Shown here piece after piece: positions 8,701 through 17,446 of a stretch of DNA of 64,000 nucleotides. The DNA is from Streptomyces sp. NBC_00878 (GTDB lineage: Bacteria; Actinomycetota; Actinomycetes; Streptomycetales; Streptomycetaceae), in assembly GCF_026341515.1 (NCBI RefSeq), contig NZ_JAPEOK010000001.1:1736001-1800000 (forward strand), written 5' to 3'. The first letter of the stretch is position 1. Each line of letters begins with the position of its first letter. The translations under genes were made by a program, and so were the position numbers. Under the pieces are notes generated by a model. The model searched no databases. It saw nothing but the letters and a program-made list of their open reading frames with translations, and was not told where the DNA came from.

Positions 8701-9165
8701 TCCCGGCGCGTCTGATCCCAGTACCGCATGCCTGATTCCGATAGCGCATGGCTGATTCCGGCCTGTGAGGGCAGCCCCGCAGGGGCCCCTCACAGGGGCG
8801 CGGGGCTGTGACATTTTGCGGCTCCGCCGCGATGGGGGTCCCCCCGCTCGAGCGAAGCCGAGAGTGGGGGAGCGACCAGCCCAACTCAATCCGCACGTCA
8901 CGCAAAACAGCCCTCACAAACCACCCCATCCCACCCAGCCAGCGCAGCGTAATCGTGGCGTACAGATTCCGTGGAGATTGCGAGCCCGAACCTTACGGAA
9001 GAGTAAGAATTCTGCCCCGACCTCCCCCCTTGTGGCCGTATTTCGACGGTTGACCAGTGCGAATACTCGAACGCGGGCCGATTCGCCGCCCCTCCCGCCG
9101 CGCCTCCCGGTGGGGTAGCTTTCACGGCGCCTGCGGAGCACCCGAAGCACCACAAGGAGCGGGGA
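8701..9165. other. 465-bp intergenic region between MFS and acyl-CoA synthetase genes
   Basis: No convincing gene. From left to right it holds two 16-bp near-identical repeats (CGCATGCCTGATTCCG 8725-8740 and CGCATGGCTGATTCCG 8745-8760), copy B of the dispersed repeat, an AT-richer stretch, and a short palindrome CTTAC-N6-GTAAG at 8992-9007 that could be an operator for the downstream synthetase. AAGGAG lies just ahead of the TTG start at 9166. Confidence 0.6.
8765..8892. repeat. Dispersed intergenic repeat, copy B, interrupted by a second element
   Basis: The copy matches copy A from GGGGCGCGGGGCT to GCGGCTCCGCCGCG. It is then interrupted by about 40 bp containing GGGGGTCCCCCC and GAGAGTGGGGGAG before resuming at GCGACCAGCC. 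The inserted block has its own inverted-repeat character, so two repeat types appear to be nested. Confidence 0.65.
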
Positions 9166-10992
9166 TTGCGCGAGTTCACCAACCCTCCCCTGGCGTTGGC
9201 ACCGCCGGTGGGCGGCCTGGCCGATGCCGTGTTCGAGTATGCCCAGGAGGATCCGCACTACATCGCACTCGGCCGCAAGGACGACCAGGACGAGTGGCGG
9301 GACGTGACGTCCGCCGAGTTCCGGGACGAGGTCCTGGCACTGGCCAAGGGCCTGCTGGCCCACGGCATCCGCTTCGGCGACCGGGTCGCGATCATGTCCC
9401 GTACGCGCTACGAGTGGACGCTCTTCGACTTCGCGCTGTGGTCGATCGGCGCGCAGGTCGTGCCCGTCTACCCCACCTCGTCGGCCGAGCAGGTCTTCTG
9501 GATGCTGCACGACGCGCAGGTGTCGGCCGCGATGGTGGAGCACGAGGACCACGCCATGACCATCGCCACGGTCATCGACCGGCTGCCGACGCTGCACAAG
9601 CTGTGGCAGTTGGACACGGGCGCGGTACAGGAGTTGTACGAGGCGGGCGGTCACATCGACGACGAGGTGGTGCACCGGCACCGGCGGGCCGTCACGCCCG
9701 AGTCGACGGCGACGATCATCTACACCTCCGGCACGACCGGCCGCCCCAAGGGCTGTGTCCTCTCCCACGCGAACTTCATGTCCGAGTCGGACACGGTCAC
9801 CGAGCGCTGGGAGCCGCTGTTCCACTCCAAGCGCGGCGACCAGGCGGCCACCCTGCTGTTCCTGCCGCTCGCGCATGTCTTCGGACGGATGGTGCAGGTC
9901 GCCGCGATCCGGGGCAGGGTCAAGTTCGGTCATCAGCCGCAGCTCAACGCGGCCGCCCTGTTGCCCGACCTGGCCGCATTCCAGCCGACGTTCTTCCTCG
10001 CGGTGCCGTACATCTTCGAGAAGATCTTCAACTCGGCCCGCAGAAAGGCCGAACGGGACGGCAAGGCAGGTCCGTTCGAGAAGGCCGTCGACGTCGCCGT
10101 ACGGTACGCGGACGCGGTGGAGGCCAAGGCTTGGGGCACAGGACCCGGACCCTCGGCCTCGCTGCGGGTGCAGCACCAGCTCTTCGACAAGCTCGTCTAC
10201 TCCAAGATCCGCGCCGCGATGGGCGGTCGCGTGAGGCACGCGATGTCCGGCGGCTCGGCGATGGACCGGCGACTCGGACTGTTCTTCGCGGGCGCCGGCG
10301 TGCACATCTACGAGGGGTACGGGCTCACCGAGACCACGGCGGCAGCGACCGCCAACCCGCCCGAGCGCACCCGGTACGGCACGGTGGGGCCGCCGATCCC
10401 GGGCACGACCGTGCACATCGCGGACGACGGCGAGATCTGGCTGAGCGGCCCCCAGGTCTTCCAGAGCTATCTCAACGACCCGAAGGCCACCGACGCGGCG
10501 CTGCACGACGGCTGGCTCGCCACGGGGGACCTGGGCTCGCTCGACGAGGACGGGTATCTCACCATCACCGGGCGCAAGAAGGAGATCCTGGTGACCTCCG
10601 GCGGCAAGAGCGTCTCACCGGGGATCCTGGAGGAGCGGGTGCGGGACCATCCGCTGGTCGCGCAGTGCATCGTCGTCGGCAACGACCGGCCGTACATCGC
10701 GGCACTCGTCACCCTGGACGGAGAAGCCGTCGAGCACTGGCTCGGGATGCGGGACAAGGCCAAGCTGAGTCCCGCGGAACTGGTCCGGGACCCCGACCTG
10801 GAGACCGAGGTGCGCCGTGCCGTCGTGGCCGCGAACACCCTCGTCTCCCAGGCCGAGTCGATCCGTACGTTCCGGATCCTGGCCCATCAGTTCACCGAGG
10901 AACACGGGTTACTGACGCCCTCGCTGAAGCTGAAGCGGAAGGCGATCGAGGATGCATACGAGGCGGAGGTCGAGGCGCTCTATCGGGCGTAG
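9166..10992 (+). CDS. Long-chain acyl-CoA synthetase (FadD15-like AMP-dependent ligase)
   Basis: The enzyme activates fatty acids through an acyl-adenylate to acyl-CoA. The 608-residue sequence has the AMP-binding P-loop YTSGTTGRPKG (about 185-195), the YGLTET motif (about 384-389), the GWLATGDLG hinge-region motif and the GRKKEILVTSGGKSVSP lysine-bearing loop near 468-484. It matches the large FadD15 type, with an extended C-terminal domain. The TTG start has AAGGAG eleven bases upstream. Codon 582 is TTA (10909-10911), a rare Leu codon read by the bldA tRNA in Streptomyces, so late or developmental translation is possible. It precedes an ABC importer operon but a 130-bp gap with operators separates them. 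Confidence 0.9.
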   Translation: MREFTNPPLALAPPVGGLADAVFEYAQEDPHYIALGRKDDQDEWRDVTSAEFRDEVLALAKGLLAHGIRFGDRVAIMSRTRYEWTLFDFALWSIGAQVVPVYPTSSAEQVFWMLHDAQVSAAMVEHEDHAMTIATVIDRLPTLHKLWQLDTGAVQELYEAGGHIDDEVVHRHRRAVTPESTATIIYTSGTTGRPKGCVLSHANFMSESDTVTERWEPLFHSKRGDQAATLLFLPLAHVFGRMVQVAAIRGRVKFGHQPQLNAAALLPDLAAFQPTFFLAVPYIFEKIFNSARRKAERDGKAGPFEKAVDVAVRYADAVEAKAWGTGPGPSASLRVQHQLFDKLVYSKIRAAMGGRVRHAMSGGSAMDRRLGLFFAGAGVHIYEGYGLTETTAAATANPPERTRYGTVGPPIPGTTVHIADDGEIWLSGPQVFQSYLNDPKATDAALHDGWLATGDLGSLDEDGYLTITGRKKEILVTSGGKSVSPGILEERVRDHPLVAQCIVVGNDRPYIAALVTLDGEAVEHWLGMRDKAKLSPAELVRDPDLETEVRRAVVAANTLVSQAESIRTFRILAHQFTEEHGLLTPSLKLKRKAIEDAYEAEVEALYRA

Positions 10993-11032
10993 TGGGCGTA
11001 GTGGGCGTAGCGCGCCACACCTGTTGGCGTCC

Positions 11033-11078
11033 TGACGGTTCGTCACATATCGGTGCGTCAGATATTGACGGGTCGTCA
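11033..11078. promoter_or_regulatory. Two palindromic operator-like sites upstream of the ABC importer
   Basis: The palindrome TGACG-N3-CGTCA occurs at 11033-11045 and 11066-11078, with 33 bp between centres (about three helical turns, so on the same DNA face). An additional CGTCA lies between them at 11056-11060. The sites end 44 bp before the GTG start of the binding-protein gene. The arrangement is typical of a dimeric repressor or activator binding cooperatively; the regulator is not encoded adjacent. Confidence 0.6.
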
Positions 11079-11122
11079 GATCGCATGGACTATTTCGGTC
11101 ACCCGACGGAGGGGGACCGACC

Positions 11123-12379
11123 GTGTCGCGACCGACCCGCACCATCGCCGCCGCGGCGGCCACAGCCGCACTGCTGCTGGCGAGCGCCTGCAACTCGGCT
11201 TCCACCACCGGGAGTTCGGAGGCCGACAACTCCGTACGCGGAGTGAGCGGTACCTCCGTCAAGGTGGGCGGCATCGTCTCGATGACCACGGCAAGCGGCT
11301 ACTCGAAGAAGGACACCGACCTCGGGGCCAGGGCCCGCTTCGACCGCGCCAACGCCGAAGGCGGTGTGAACGGGCGGAAGATCGACTATCTGGGCGCCGA
11401 GGACGACGGCCAGGATCCGGCCAGGAACCTCGCGGCAGCCCGCAAACTCGTCCAGCAGGACGAGGTGTTCGCGATCGCGCCGATGAGTTCGACGACGTTC
11501 TCCGGCGCGGACTTCCTGCAGAAGCAGAAGGTGCCGACCTTCGGCTGGGGCACGCTGCCGTCCTTCTGCGGACCCTCGTACATCTACGGTTTCGGCGGCT
11601 GCATGGTGCCGATGCCCGGCGGCACCATCTCGCAGACCTGGCCCGAGGGCCTCAAGAAGGTGCTGGGCGGCTCGGCGAGCAGGAGCGTGGCGATCCTCGC
11701 CAACGACAGTGACGCCGGGACGTTCGCCATCCGCACGTATCGGCAGAGCTTCACGTCGGCCGGATTCAAGGTGACGTTCGCGAAGCCGTCCGTACCCGCG
11801 ACCTCCGTACCGAGCGACTGGTCGGCGTACACGAAGGAGATCCTGCGGAGCAACGGCGGCAAGGCACCGGACGCGATCGTCTCCGTGATGCAGACCCCGT
11901 ACAACATCGGCCTGTTCACGGCGATCAAGCGCACGGGGTACACCGGGCTGCTCACCGATCCGACCGACTACGACCCCGGGCTGCTCGCGAAGAGCGCGAC
12001 CAGGAAGGCGCTCGACGGGGTGCACGTCCTGCTGTCGTTCCAGCCGTTCGAGCAGGACGGCGTGGCGATGACGCAGTTCAAGGCGGACATCAGGAAGGCG
12101 GCCGGGAAGGATGTGCCCCTGAACATGCACATGATGACGGGCTACATGTCGGCCGATCTCTTCCTCGCCATCGCCGAGAAGGCCGGCAAGGCCCTGACGG
12201 TGGCGTCCTTCCAGAAGGCTGCGGACGGGTTCACGGACACCGGCTCGATGGTCGGGGACCGGGCGGAGCCCAAGGGGCAGAAGGAGTCGTTCGGCTGCGG
12301 GGCGCTCGTCCAGCTCAAGGACGGGAAGTACGTCGTCTCGGCGCCCTTCAGGTGCTATCCGCCGATCCCCTTCAAGTAG
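11123..12379 (+). CDS. ABC importer substrate-binding lipoprotein, branched-chain amino acid (LivK) type
   Basis: The 418-residue product has a lipoprotein signal (LLLASAC, lipidated Cys23) and a type I periplasmic-binding fold of the LivK/Peripla_BP_6 family, seen in GGIVSMTTASGYSKKDTDLGARARFDRANAEGGVNGRKI near 49-87 and QDPARNLAAARKLVQQDEVFAI near 97. It would capture the ligand outside the membrane for the permease complex encoded next. Ligands of this family include branched-chain amino acids, amides, urea and aromatic acids, so the true substrate is uncertain. GTG 11123 has a purine-rich site (GGAGGGGGA). The next gene starts after 96 bp in the same direction. Confidence 0.88.
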   Translation: MSRPTRTIAAAAATAALLLASACNSASTTGSSEADNSVRGVSGTSVKVGGIVSMTTASGYSKKDTDLGARARFDRANAEGGVNGRKIDYLGAEDDGQDPARNLAAARKLVQQDEVFAIAPMSSTTFSGADFLQKQKVPTFGWGTLPSFCGPSYIYGFGGCMVPMPGGTISQTWPEGLKKVLGGSASRSVAILANDSDAGTFAIRTYRQSFTSAGFKVTFAKPSVPATSVPSDWSAYTKEILRSNGGKAPDAIVSVMQTPYNIGLFTAIKRTGYTGLLTDPTDYDPGLLAKSATRKALDGVHVLLSFQPFEQDGVAMTQFKADIRKAAGKDVPLNMHMMTGYMSADLFLAIAEKAGKALTVASFQKAADGFTDTGSMVGDRAEPKGQKESFGCGALVQLKDGKYVVSAPFRCYPPIPFK

Positions 12380-12475
12380 GCGAGACGGAAGGCGACTTGG
12401 ACGGGTTGGACGGCTTGGACGACTGATGCCCCGATGGCGTGGGGATTTCATGACGTGGGGATTTGAGGACTCGGC

Positions 12476-15400
12476 ATGGCGGACCTTCTCGGATTCGTAC
12501 TGAGCGGACTGGTGTCGGGTGCGCTGTACGCGCTGCTCGCCACCGGTCTGGTGCTCTCCTACTCGGCCTCGGGCCTCTTCAACTTCGCGCACGGCGCGAC
12601 CGCTTATCTGTGTGCGCTGGCCTTCTACGAGCTGCACTCGGGCTTCGGCTGGCCCGCCGTGCCGACGGCCGTCCTGCTGGTGTGCGCGGCGGCACCGGCA
12701 CTCGGCTGGGGTCTCGACCGGCTGATGTTCCGCAAGCTGGCGCGGGTGGGTGAGACGGCCCAGATCGTCGCCACCATCGGGCTGTTGGTGGCGTTGCCCG
12801 CGCTCGGGCTGTGGATCGTCGAGCTGCTGGAGGACGCGGGCGCGTCGGTGAAACCGGCCGAGAACCAGTTCGGGCTGCCCGGTGTCGGCCCGAGTCCGGC
12901 CAGGTCCTGGCAGTTGACGGACGGTGTCGGCATCGACTCGGACCAGCTGATCACCTGGGTCGCGACGGCGGTGGTGGCCGTCGGCCTCTGGGTCCTGATG
13001 CGGCACACCCCGCTGGGGCTGAAGCTCCGGGCGGCCGTCGACGACCGTTCGCTGGTGGAGTTGCGCGGGCTGAGCGCGGACCGGCTGTCGTCGATCGCGT
13101 GGATGCTGTCGTCGGGGCTCGCGGGCCTGGCGGGCGTCCTGGCCACGCCTCTACTCGGCCTGTCCGCCCACGACTTCACGCTCTTCCTCTTCGTCTCGGC
13201 GACGGCGGCGGTGCTCGGCCGCTTCGTCTCCGTCCCGCTGGCGTTCGCGGGCGGACTCGGGCTCGGGGTGCTGCAGAACCTGGTCGCCGGGTACGCGAAT
13301 TTCGCCGAGCGGATCACCGGATTCCGTACCGCCGTACCGTTCCTGATCCTCTTCGCCGGGCTGCTCCTGCTGACCCGGCGCGGCCGTACGGCGGGGACGG
13401 CGGCCGTGGACGCGCCGCCGGTCGACTATCTGGCGGGCCGGTCCTGGCTCCGGCGGTGGGGTCCGTGGTCCGCTGCCGCCGTGCTGCTCGCCGTGGCCTT
13501 CTACACGGTGACGACCCCCTTCTGGAGCGGCATCCTCGCCCAAGGGCTCGCCCTGTCCCTGGTGTTCGTCTCCTTCACGGTGGTGACGGGGCTCGGCGCG
13601 ATGGTGTCCCTGGCGCAGGCGACCTTCGTGACGGGGGCGGCGCTGGTGGCGGGGCTGCTGCTGAGTCATGGCTGGCCGTTCGTGGCCGCGGCGGCCGTGG
13701 GGACGTGCGCGGCAGCCGTGCTCGGTGCCCTGGTGGCCCTCCCCGCGCTGCGGCTCGGCGGCCGCTCGCTCGCCCTCGCGACCCTCGCGCTCGCCTTTCT
13801 GGCGGACCAAGTCCTGTTCCAGATCGGCTGGTTGAGGAACGGTGACACGGGGTGGTCGATCCCGCGGCCGGTCTTCGGTCCGGTGGATCTGAACGACGAC
13901 CGGGCGTTCGGTGTCGCACTGCTCGTACTGGTCACCGCGGCCATCGCCGCGCTCAGCGCGCTGCGCGGCTCGCCGTCCGGGCGGGCCATGCTCGCGGTGC
14001 GCTCCGCACCCGCGGCGGCGATGGCTTCGGGGGTGTCGGTCGTCCGCACCAAGCTGGTGCTGTTCACCCTGTCGGCCGGACTCGCGGGCTTCGGCGGCGT
14101 GATGTACGCGTCCTACAACACCCGTGTCACCGCTACCGACTTCACCGCGATGACGGGACTGATCTGGCTCGCGGTGGTCGTCGCGGCGGGCCTGCGGCGT
14201 CCGCAGTTCGCGGTCGTCGCCGGGCTGGTCTACGCCCTCGTACCGCACCTCGTCTCCGACTACGTCACCGAGTCCGTCCACCTCCCGGTGATCCTCTTCG
14301 GCCTGGCGGGCCTGGCCCTGGCGAACGACCCGGACGGGTACTGCGCGGCGGCGTCGGTGCGGGTGCATCGGCGGCGGTTGGCGGGTGGGGGCTCGGCGGG
14401 GGCCGCCGGGCCATGGTCGGGGACGAGGTCGGGGACGAGGTCAGGCACGGGGACGGGGTCAGGCACGAGGGTGGGAGCGGGGGCAGGCACGAGGGCTGAG
14501 TCCGGGGCGGCGAGCGGAAGTCCCACCGACAAGTCCAGCCCCCCAAGCAGTAGTCCCACCCGCAAGTCCAGCGCCCCAGGCGGGAATCCCGCCGGCGTCG
14601 GCGAAACCGGTCCCCGGCCGGTGGCGGCCTCCTCCCCCGCCGAACCGCCCGCCCTCGAACTCCGCGCCGTACGCGCCGGATACGACGGCGCACCCGTTCT
14701 GCACGGAGTGGACCTCGCCGTACATCCCGGCGAGATCCTCGCCCTCCTCGGCCCGAACGGGGCCGGGAAATCGACGACCTGCCGTGTCGCGGCAGGCCTG
14801 ATCGCTCCGCTCGGCGGCCAGGTGTACGTGGCCGGCCGCGACGCCACACGAGAGGGTGCCGTACGCCGGTCGCGCGCCGGAGTGGCCCTGGCACCGGAGG
14901 GGCGGGGCATCTTCCCGGCGCTCACCATCGAGGAGAACCTCGCCCTGTACCTGCGCGAGAAGAACCAGCGCGAGGCCGTGTACGAGCGGTTCCCCGGCCT
15001 CGCCGGACGGCGTGGCGTGCCCGCAGGTTCCCTCTCCGGCGGCGAACAGCAGATGCTCGCCCTGGCGCCGCTCCTCCAACGCCCCCCGAAGGTCCTGATC
15101 GCGGACGAACCGTCCCTCGGCCTGGCCCCGCGCATCGTCGAGGAGGTGTTCCGCCTCCTCACCGAACTCCGCGACACCGGAACGGCGTTGCTCCTTGTCG
15201 AGGAGAAGGCGACCGAGGCGTTGGGGGTCGCGGACACGGTCGCGTACCTCGCGCAGGGGCGGGTGACGTGGTGCGGTCCACGGGCGTCGGTGGAGGCGGA
15301 CCGCCTGACGGAGGCGTATCTGGGCCTGGCGGCCCCGCACGATCCGGATACCGGTCCCGTTCCCGTTCCCGTTCCCCTTCCCAGTCCTGACCTCGAACCC

Positions 15401-15553
15401 GTTCCTGGCCCTGACCCCGAATCCGGTCCCAGTCCTGACCTCGAACCCGGTCCCGGCCCTGACCTCGACTCCGATCCCGGTTCCGATCCAAGCCCCGGGT
15501 CCCCCATGAATCCGACGATCCCCTCCCAGCCCCGGAGAGGGGTCCGGCCATGA
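12476..15553 (+). CDS. Fused LivH-LivM-LivF: two ABC permease domains plus ATPase in one chain
   Basis: One 1025-residue frame covers three normally separate proteins of the branched-chain amino acid-type importer. Residues 1-300 are a LivH-like permease (GALYALLATGLVLSYSASGLFNFAHGA). About 320-625 is a LivM-like permease (GLGAMVSLAQATFVTGAAL, LALATLALAFLADQ). About 630-720 is a Gly/Ser/Thr/Pro linker of low complexity. About 724-960 is a LivF-like ATPase with Walker A GPNGAGKST (near 759), signature LSGGEQQ (near 852) and Walker B VLIADEPS. A Pro/Asp/Gly-rich tail (about 965-1015) follows. GAGGA sits 6 bases before ATG 12476. The stop overlaps the start of livG by 4 bp (ATGA). With the lipoprotein and LivG this makes a complete transporter. 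Confidence 0.88.
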   Translation: MADLLGFVLSGLVSGALYALLATGLVLSYSASGLFNFAHGATAYLCALAFYELHSGFGWPAVPTAVLLVCAAAPALGWGLDRLMFRKLARVGETAQIVATIGLLVALPALGLWIVELLEDAGASVKPAENQFGLPGVGPSPARSWQLTDGVGIDSDQLITWVATAVVAVGLWVLMRHTPLGLKLRAAVDDRSLVELRGLSADRLSSIAWMLSSGLAGLAGVLATPLLGLSAHDFTLFLFVSATAAVLGRFVSVPLAFAGGLGLGVLQNLVAGYANFAERITGFRTAVPFLILFAGLLLLTRRGRTAGTAAVDAPPVDYLAGRSWLRRWGPWSAAAVLLAVAFYTVTTPFWSGILAQGLALSLVFVSFTVVTGLGAMVSLAQATFVTGAALVAGLLLSHGWPFVAAAAVGTCAAAVLGALVALPALRLGGRSLALATLALAFLADQVLFQIGWLRNGDTGWSIPRPVFGPVDLNDDRAFGVALLVLVTAAIAALSALRGSPSGRAMLAVRSAPAAAMASGVSVVRTKLVLFTLSAGLAGFGGVMYASYNTRVTATDFTAMTGLIWLAVVVAAGLRRPQFAVVAGLVYALVPHLVSDYVTESVHLPVILFGLAGLALANDPDGYCAAASVRVHRRRLAGGGSAGAAGPWSGTRSGTRSGTGTGSGTRVGAGAGTRAESGAASGSPTDKSSPPSSSPTRKSSAPGGNPAGVGETGPRPVAASSPAEPPALELRAVRAGYDGAPVLHGVDLAVHPGEILALLGPNGAGKSTTCRVAAGLIAPLGGQVYVAGRDATREGAVRRSRAGVALAPEGRGIFPALTIEENLALYLREKNQREAVYERFPGLAGRRGVPAGSLSGGEQQMLALAPLLQRPPKVLIADEPSLGLAPRIVEEVFRLLTELRDTGTALLLVEEKATEALGVADTVAYLAQGRVTWCGPRASVEADRLTEAYLGLAAPHDPDTGPVPVPVPLPSPDLEPVPGPDPESGPSPDLEPGPGPDLDSDPGSDPSPGSPMNPTIPSQPRRGVRP

Positions 15554-16365
15554 GTGGCACCCCTGCCCGCCCCGTACCCACCACACCCGCCCCACCCCCC
15601 GCCCTCCAAGCCACCCACATCGGCGTCCGCTTCGGCGGGATCCGGGCGCTGGACGCCGTGAGCCTCACCCTGCGCCCCGGAGAGATCTGCGGGCTCATCG
15701 GCCCCAACGGGGCGGGAAAGACGACCCTCTTCGACGTACTTTCCGGTATCCGGCGCCCCGACGAGGGCCGCGTCCACCTCGACGGAACGGACATCACCCG
15801 CCGCTCCCCCGTCTGGCGGGCCCGCCGCGGGATGCGCCGCACCTTCCAGCGGCAGCAGCTGTTCGGCCAGCTCACGGTGGCCGACAACCTGGTGGTGGCC
15901 CAGGAGTGGCGCGGCGGTGGAGGCGGACTCGCGGCCGATCTGCTGGCGTCACCGACCCGGCGTACGTACGAGCGGGAGCGCCGTACCCGAGCGGCCGACG
16001 TCCTGCGCGCCTGCGGGCTCAGCGATCTCGGTGAGACCTACGCCGGGGCCCTGCCGGTGGGCCGGGCCCGTATGGTCGAGCTGGCGCGGGCGGTCGCGGA
16101 CCCGCCCAGGGTGCTGTTGCTGGACGAACCCGCGTCCGGGATGACGGCCGACGAACGCCGTCACCTGTCGTCCGTCATCCGCCGCCTGTCCGGCGAGGAG
16201 GGCTGCGCCGTACTCCTCGTGGAGCACAACGTCGCCTTCGTCATGGAACTGTCCACCCGGGTCGTCGTACTCGACCTGGGCCGCGTCCTCGCCGAGGGCA
16301 CCCCCGCCGAGGTCCACACCGACCGACGGGTGCGGGACGCGTACCTGGGCACGACCGCCGGCTGA
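15550..16365 (+). CDS. livG: LivG-type ABC ATPase of the branched-chain amino acid importer
   Basis: The 271-residue ATPase pairs with the LivF domain of the upstream fusion to drive uptake. It shows Walker A GPNGAGKTT (near 55), Q-loop FQRQQLFGQLTVADNL, Walker B VLLLDEPASGM and the LVEHNVAFVMEL H-loop. In place of the usual LSGGQ signature it has LPVGRARMVELARA, an S-to-V/G-poor variant of the LP-x-G form found in many LivG proteins. The C-terminal DAYLG tail (RVRDAYLGT) is typical of LivG. It starts within the stop of the fusion gene, so the two are translationally coupled. No terminator was recognised in the 30 bp before the convergent lyase-like gene. Confidence 0.9.
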   Translation: MSGTPARPVPTTPAPPPALQATHIGVRFGGIRALDAVSLTLRPGEICGLIGPNGAGKTTLFDVLSGIRRPDEGRVHLDGTDITRRSPVWRARRGMRRTFQRQQLFGQLTVADNLVVAQEWRGGGGGLAADLLASPTRRTYERERRTRAADVLRACGLSDLGETYAGALPVGRARMVELARAVADPPRVLLLDEPASGMTADERRHLSSVIRRLSGEEGCAVLLVEHNVAFVMELSTRVVVLDLGRVLAEGTPAEVHTDRRVRDAYLGTTAG

Positions 16366-16395
16366 CGGCCCAGATCAACCAGTGACACGGGCGGC

Positions 16396-17184
16396 TCACA
16401 CGAGCTGGTAACCCCGCATGTTCGAAAGCAGGAGGTAGCAGTCCTGGAGGGAGCCCGACGTGTCGCCGAGGGAGCGGTAGATGCCCCACTTGGGGCGTAC
16501 GCGGTCGGCCAGGAACGTGTCTACGCCCGTGCGCGACGCGTCGACGACCGTCGTTGAGCCGTTCTTCAGGATCCAGCGGACCGAACCGGCCGAGCCGTTG
16601 CCGACCTTGATCTGGAAGTCGACGTCGATCCATTTGTTGTGCAGGGGTTCGAGGTTCGTGCGGCCGACGAGGATGTCGCCCTCGAAGAGCTTGAGTTCGA
16701 TGGTCTGCACGCCGTTGACCCGGCGGAGCGACTGCACGACGATCGGCGAGGTTCCGGTGCCGGGCTGCTTCATCTGCATGATGTGGGTGAAGGTGGTGGT
16801 CGCCTTCAGGGAGCTGGGGATGTACATCGAGTACGTCACCCGCCAGGTCTGGCCCTCGGTCCACTTGAGGTAGTTGCTGCCGGAGCCGTTGCGCAGGCCG
16901 GTGACCTCGTGGCGCTGACGGTCCGTCGAGGTGTCGCGGTCGACGGTGTGCATGTTGAAGCGCCAGTTGTCGCCCGTGGCATAGATGTGCGGGGAGGCCG
17001 CGGGGTGCGAGCCCGCGCGGTCGTCCTCCAGGGTCTCGAAGGCGCCGAGCCCGTTGGTGCGCGCCGACGGGGACCACTTCAGCTGCCAGGCCGCGGCGGT
17101 GGCGGCGATGGCGGGCAGACCGACGGCCGCCACGGCCGCACCGCCGAGTGCCGCACCGAGCAGGGTCCTTCGTGTGGGGGTCAT
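16396..17184 (-). CDS. Tat-secreted polysaccharide lyase-like (jelly-roll) protein
   Basis: The product (262 residues from ATG 17184) begins with a classical twin-arginine signal, TRRTLLG followed by a long Ala/Gly hydrophobic core ending near AIAATAAA. The mature part has motifs of concanavalin-like polysaccharide lyases (PF14099/PL7-PL20-like): QRHEV near 91, FTHIMQMKQ, W-I-D-V-D-F-Q and KWGIYRS near the end. A role in cleaving uronate-containing glycans is inferred, not proven. An upstream in-frame ATG at 17223 lacks a ribosome binding site and would bury the Tat motif, so 17184 is chosen. It converges with livG. Confidence 0.7.
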   Translation of the reverse strand: MTPTRRTLLGAALGGAAVAAVGLPAIAATAAAWQLKWSPSARTNGLGAFETLEDDRAGSHPAASPHIYATGDNWRFNMHTVDRDTSTDRQRHEVTGLRNGSGSNYLKWTEGQTWRVTYSMYIPSSLKATTTFTHIMQMKQPGTGTSPIVVQSLRRVNGVQTIELKLFEGDILVGRTNLEPLHNKWIDVDFQIKVGNGSAGSVRWILKNGSTTVVDASRTGVDTFLADRVRPKWGIYRSLGDTSGSLQDCYLLLSNMRGYQLV

Positions 17185-17446
17185 GGCTCTCTCGTTCCTC
17201 GTCGTCGCCGAGTCCTGGTTCATATACGTGCACCCCGTTCACCAATATGCAGAAGAGTCCCCGGCATGACAGGACGCGGTCAATGGTTCGGACCAACGAG
17301 CCCGGGTAGGTTTCCAGCCAATCTCCGGTTGCGCTCAGCGAACGCACGGGACGCGGACGCGCACACGAACGCGGAACAGGAATGCGCGACGGCCCGTGAT
17401 CGTTGACGATGGGCGTATCAACCGACGACTGAAGGATCGAGAGCTC

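Noticed and set aside
8808..9053. 81-residue open frame in the 8.7-9.2 kb gap
   Set aside because: It begins in the dispersed repeat, has no ribosome binding site and shows no actinobacterial codon bias.
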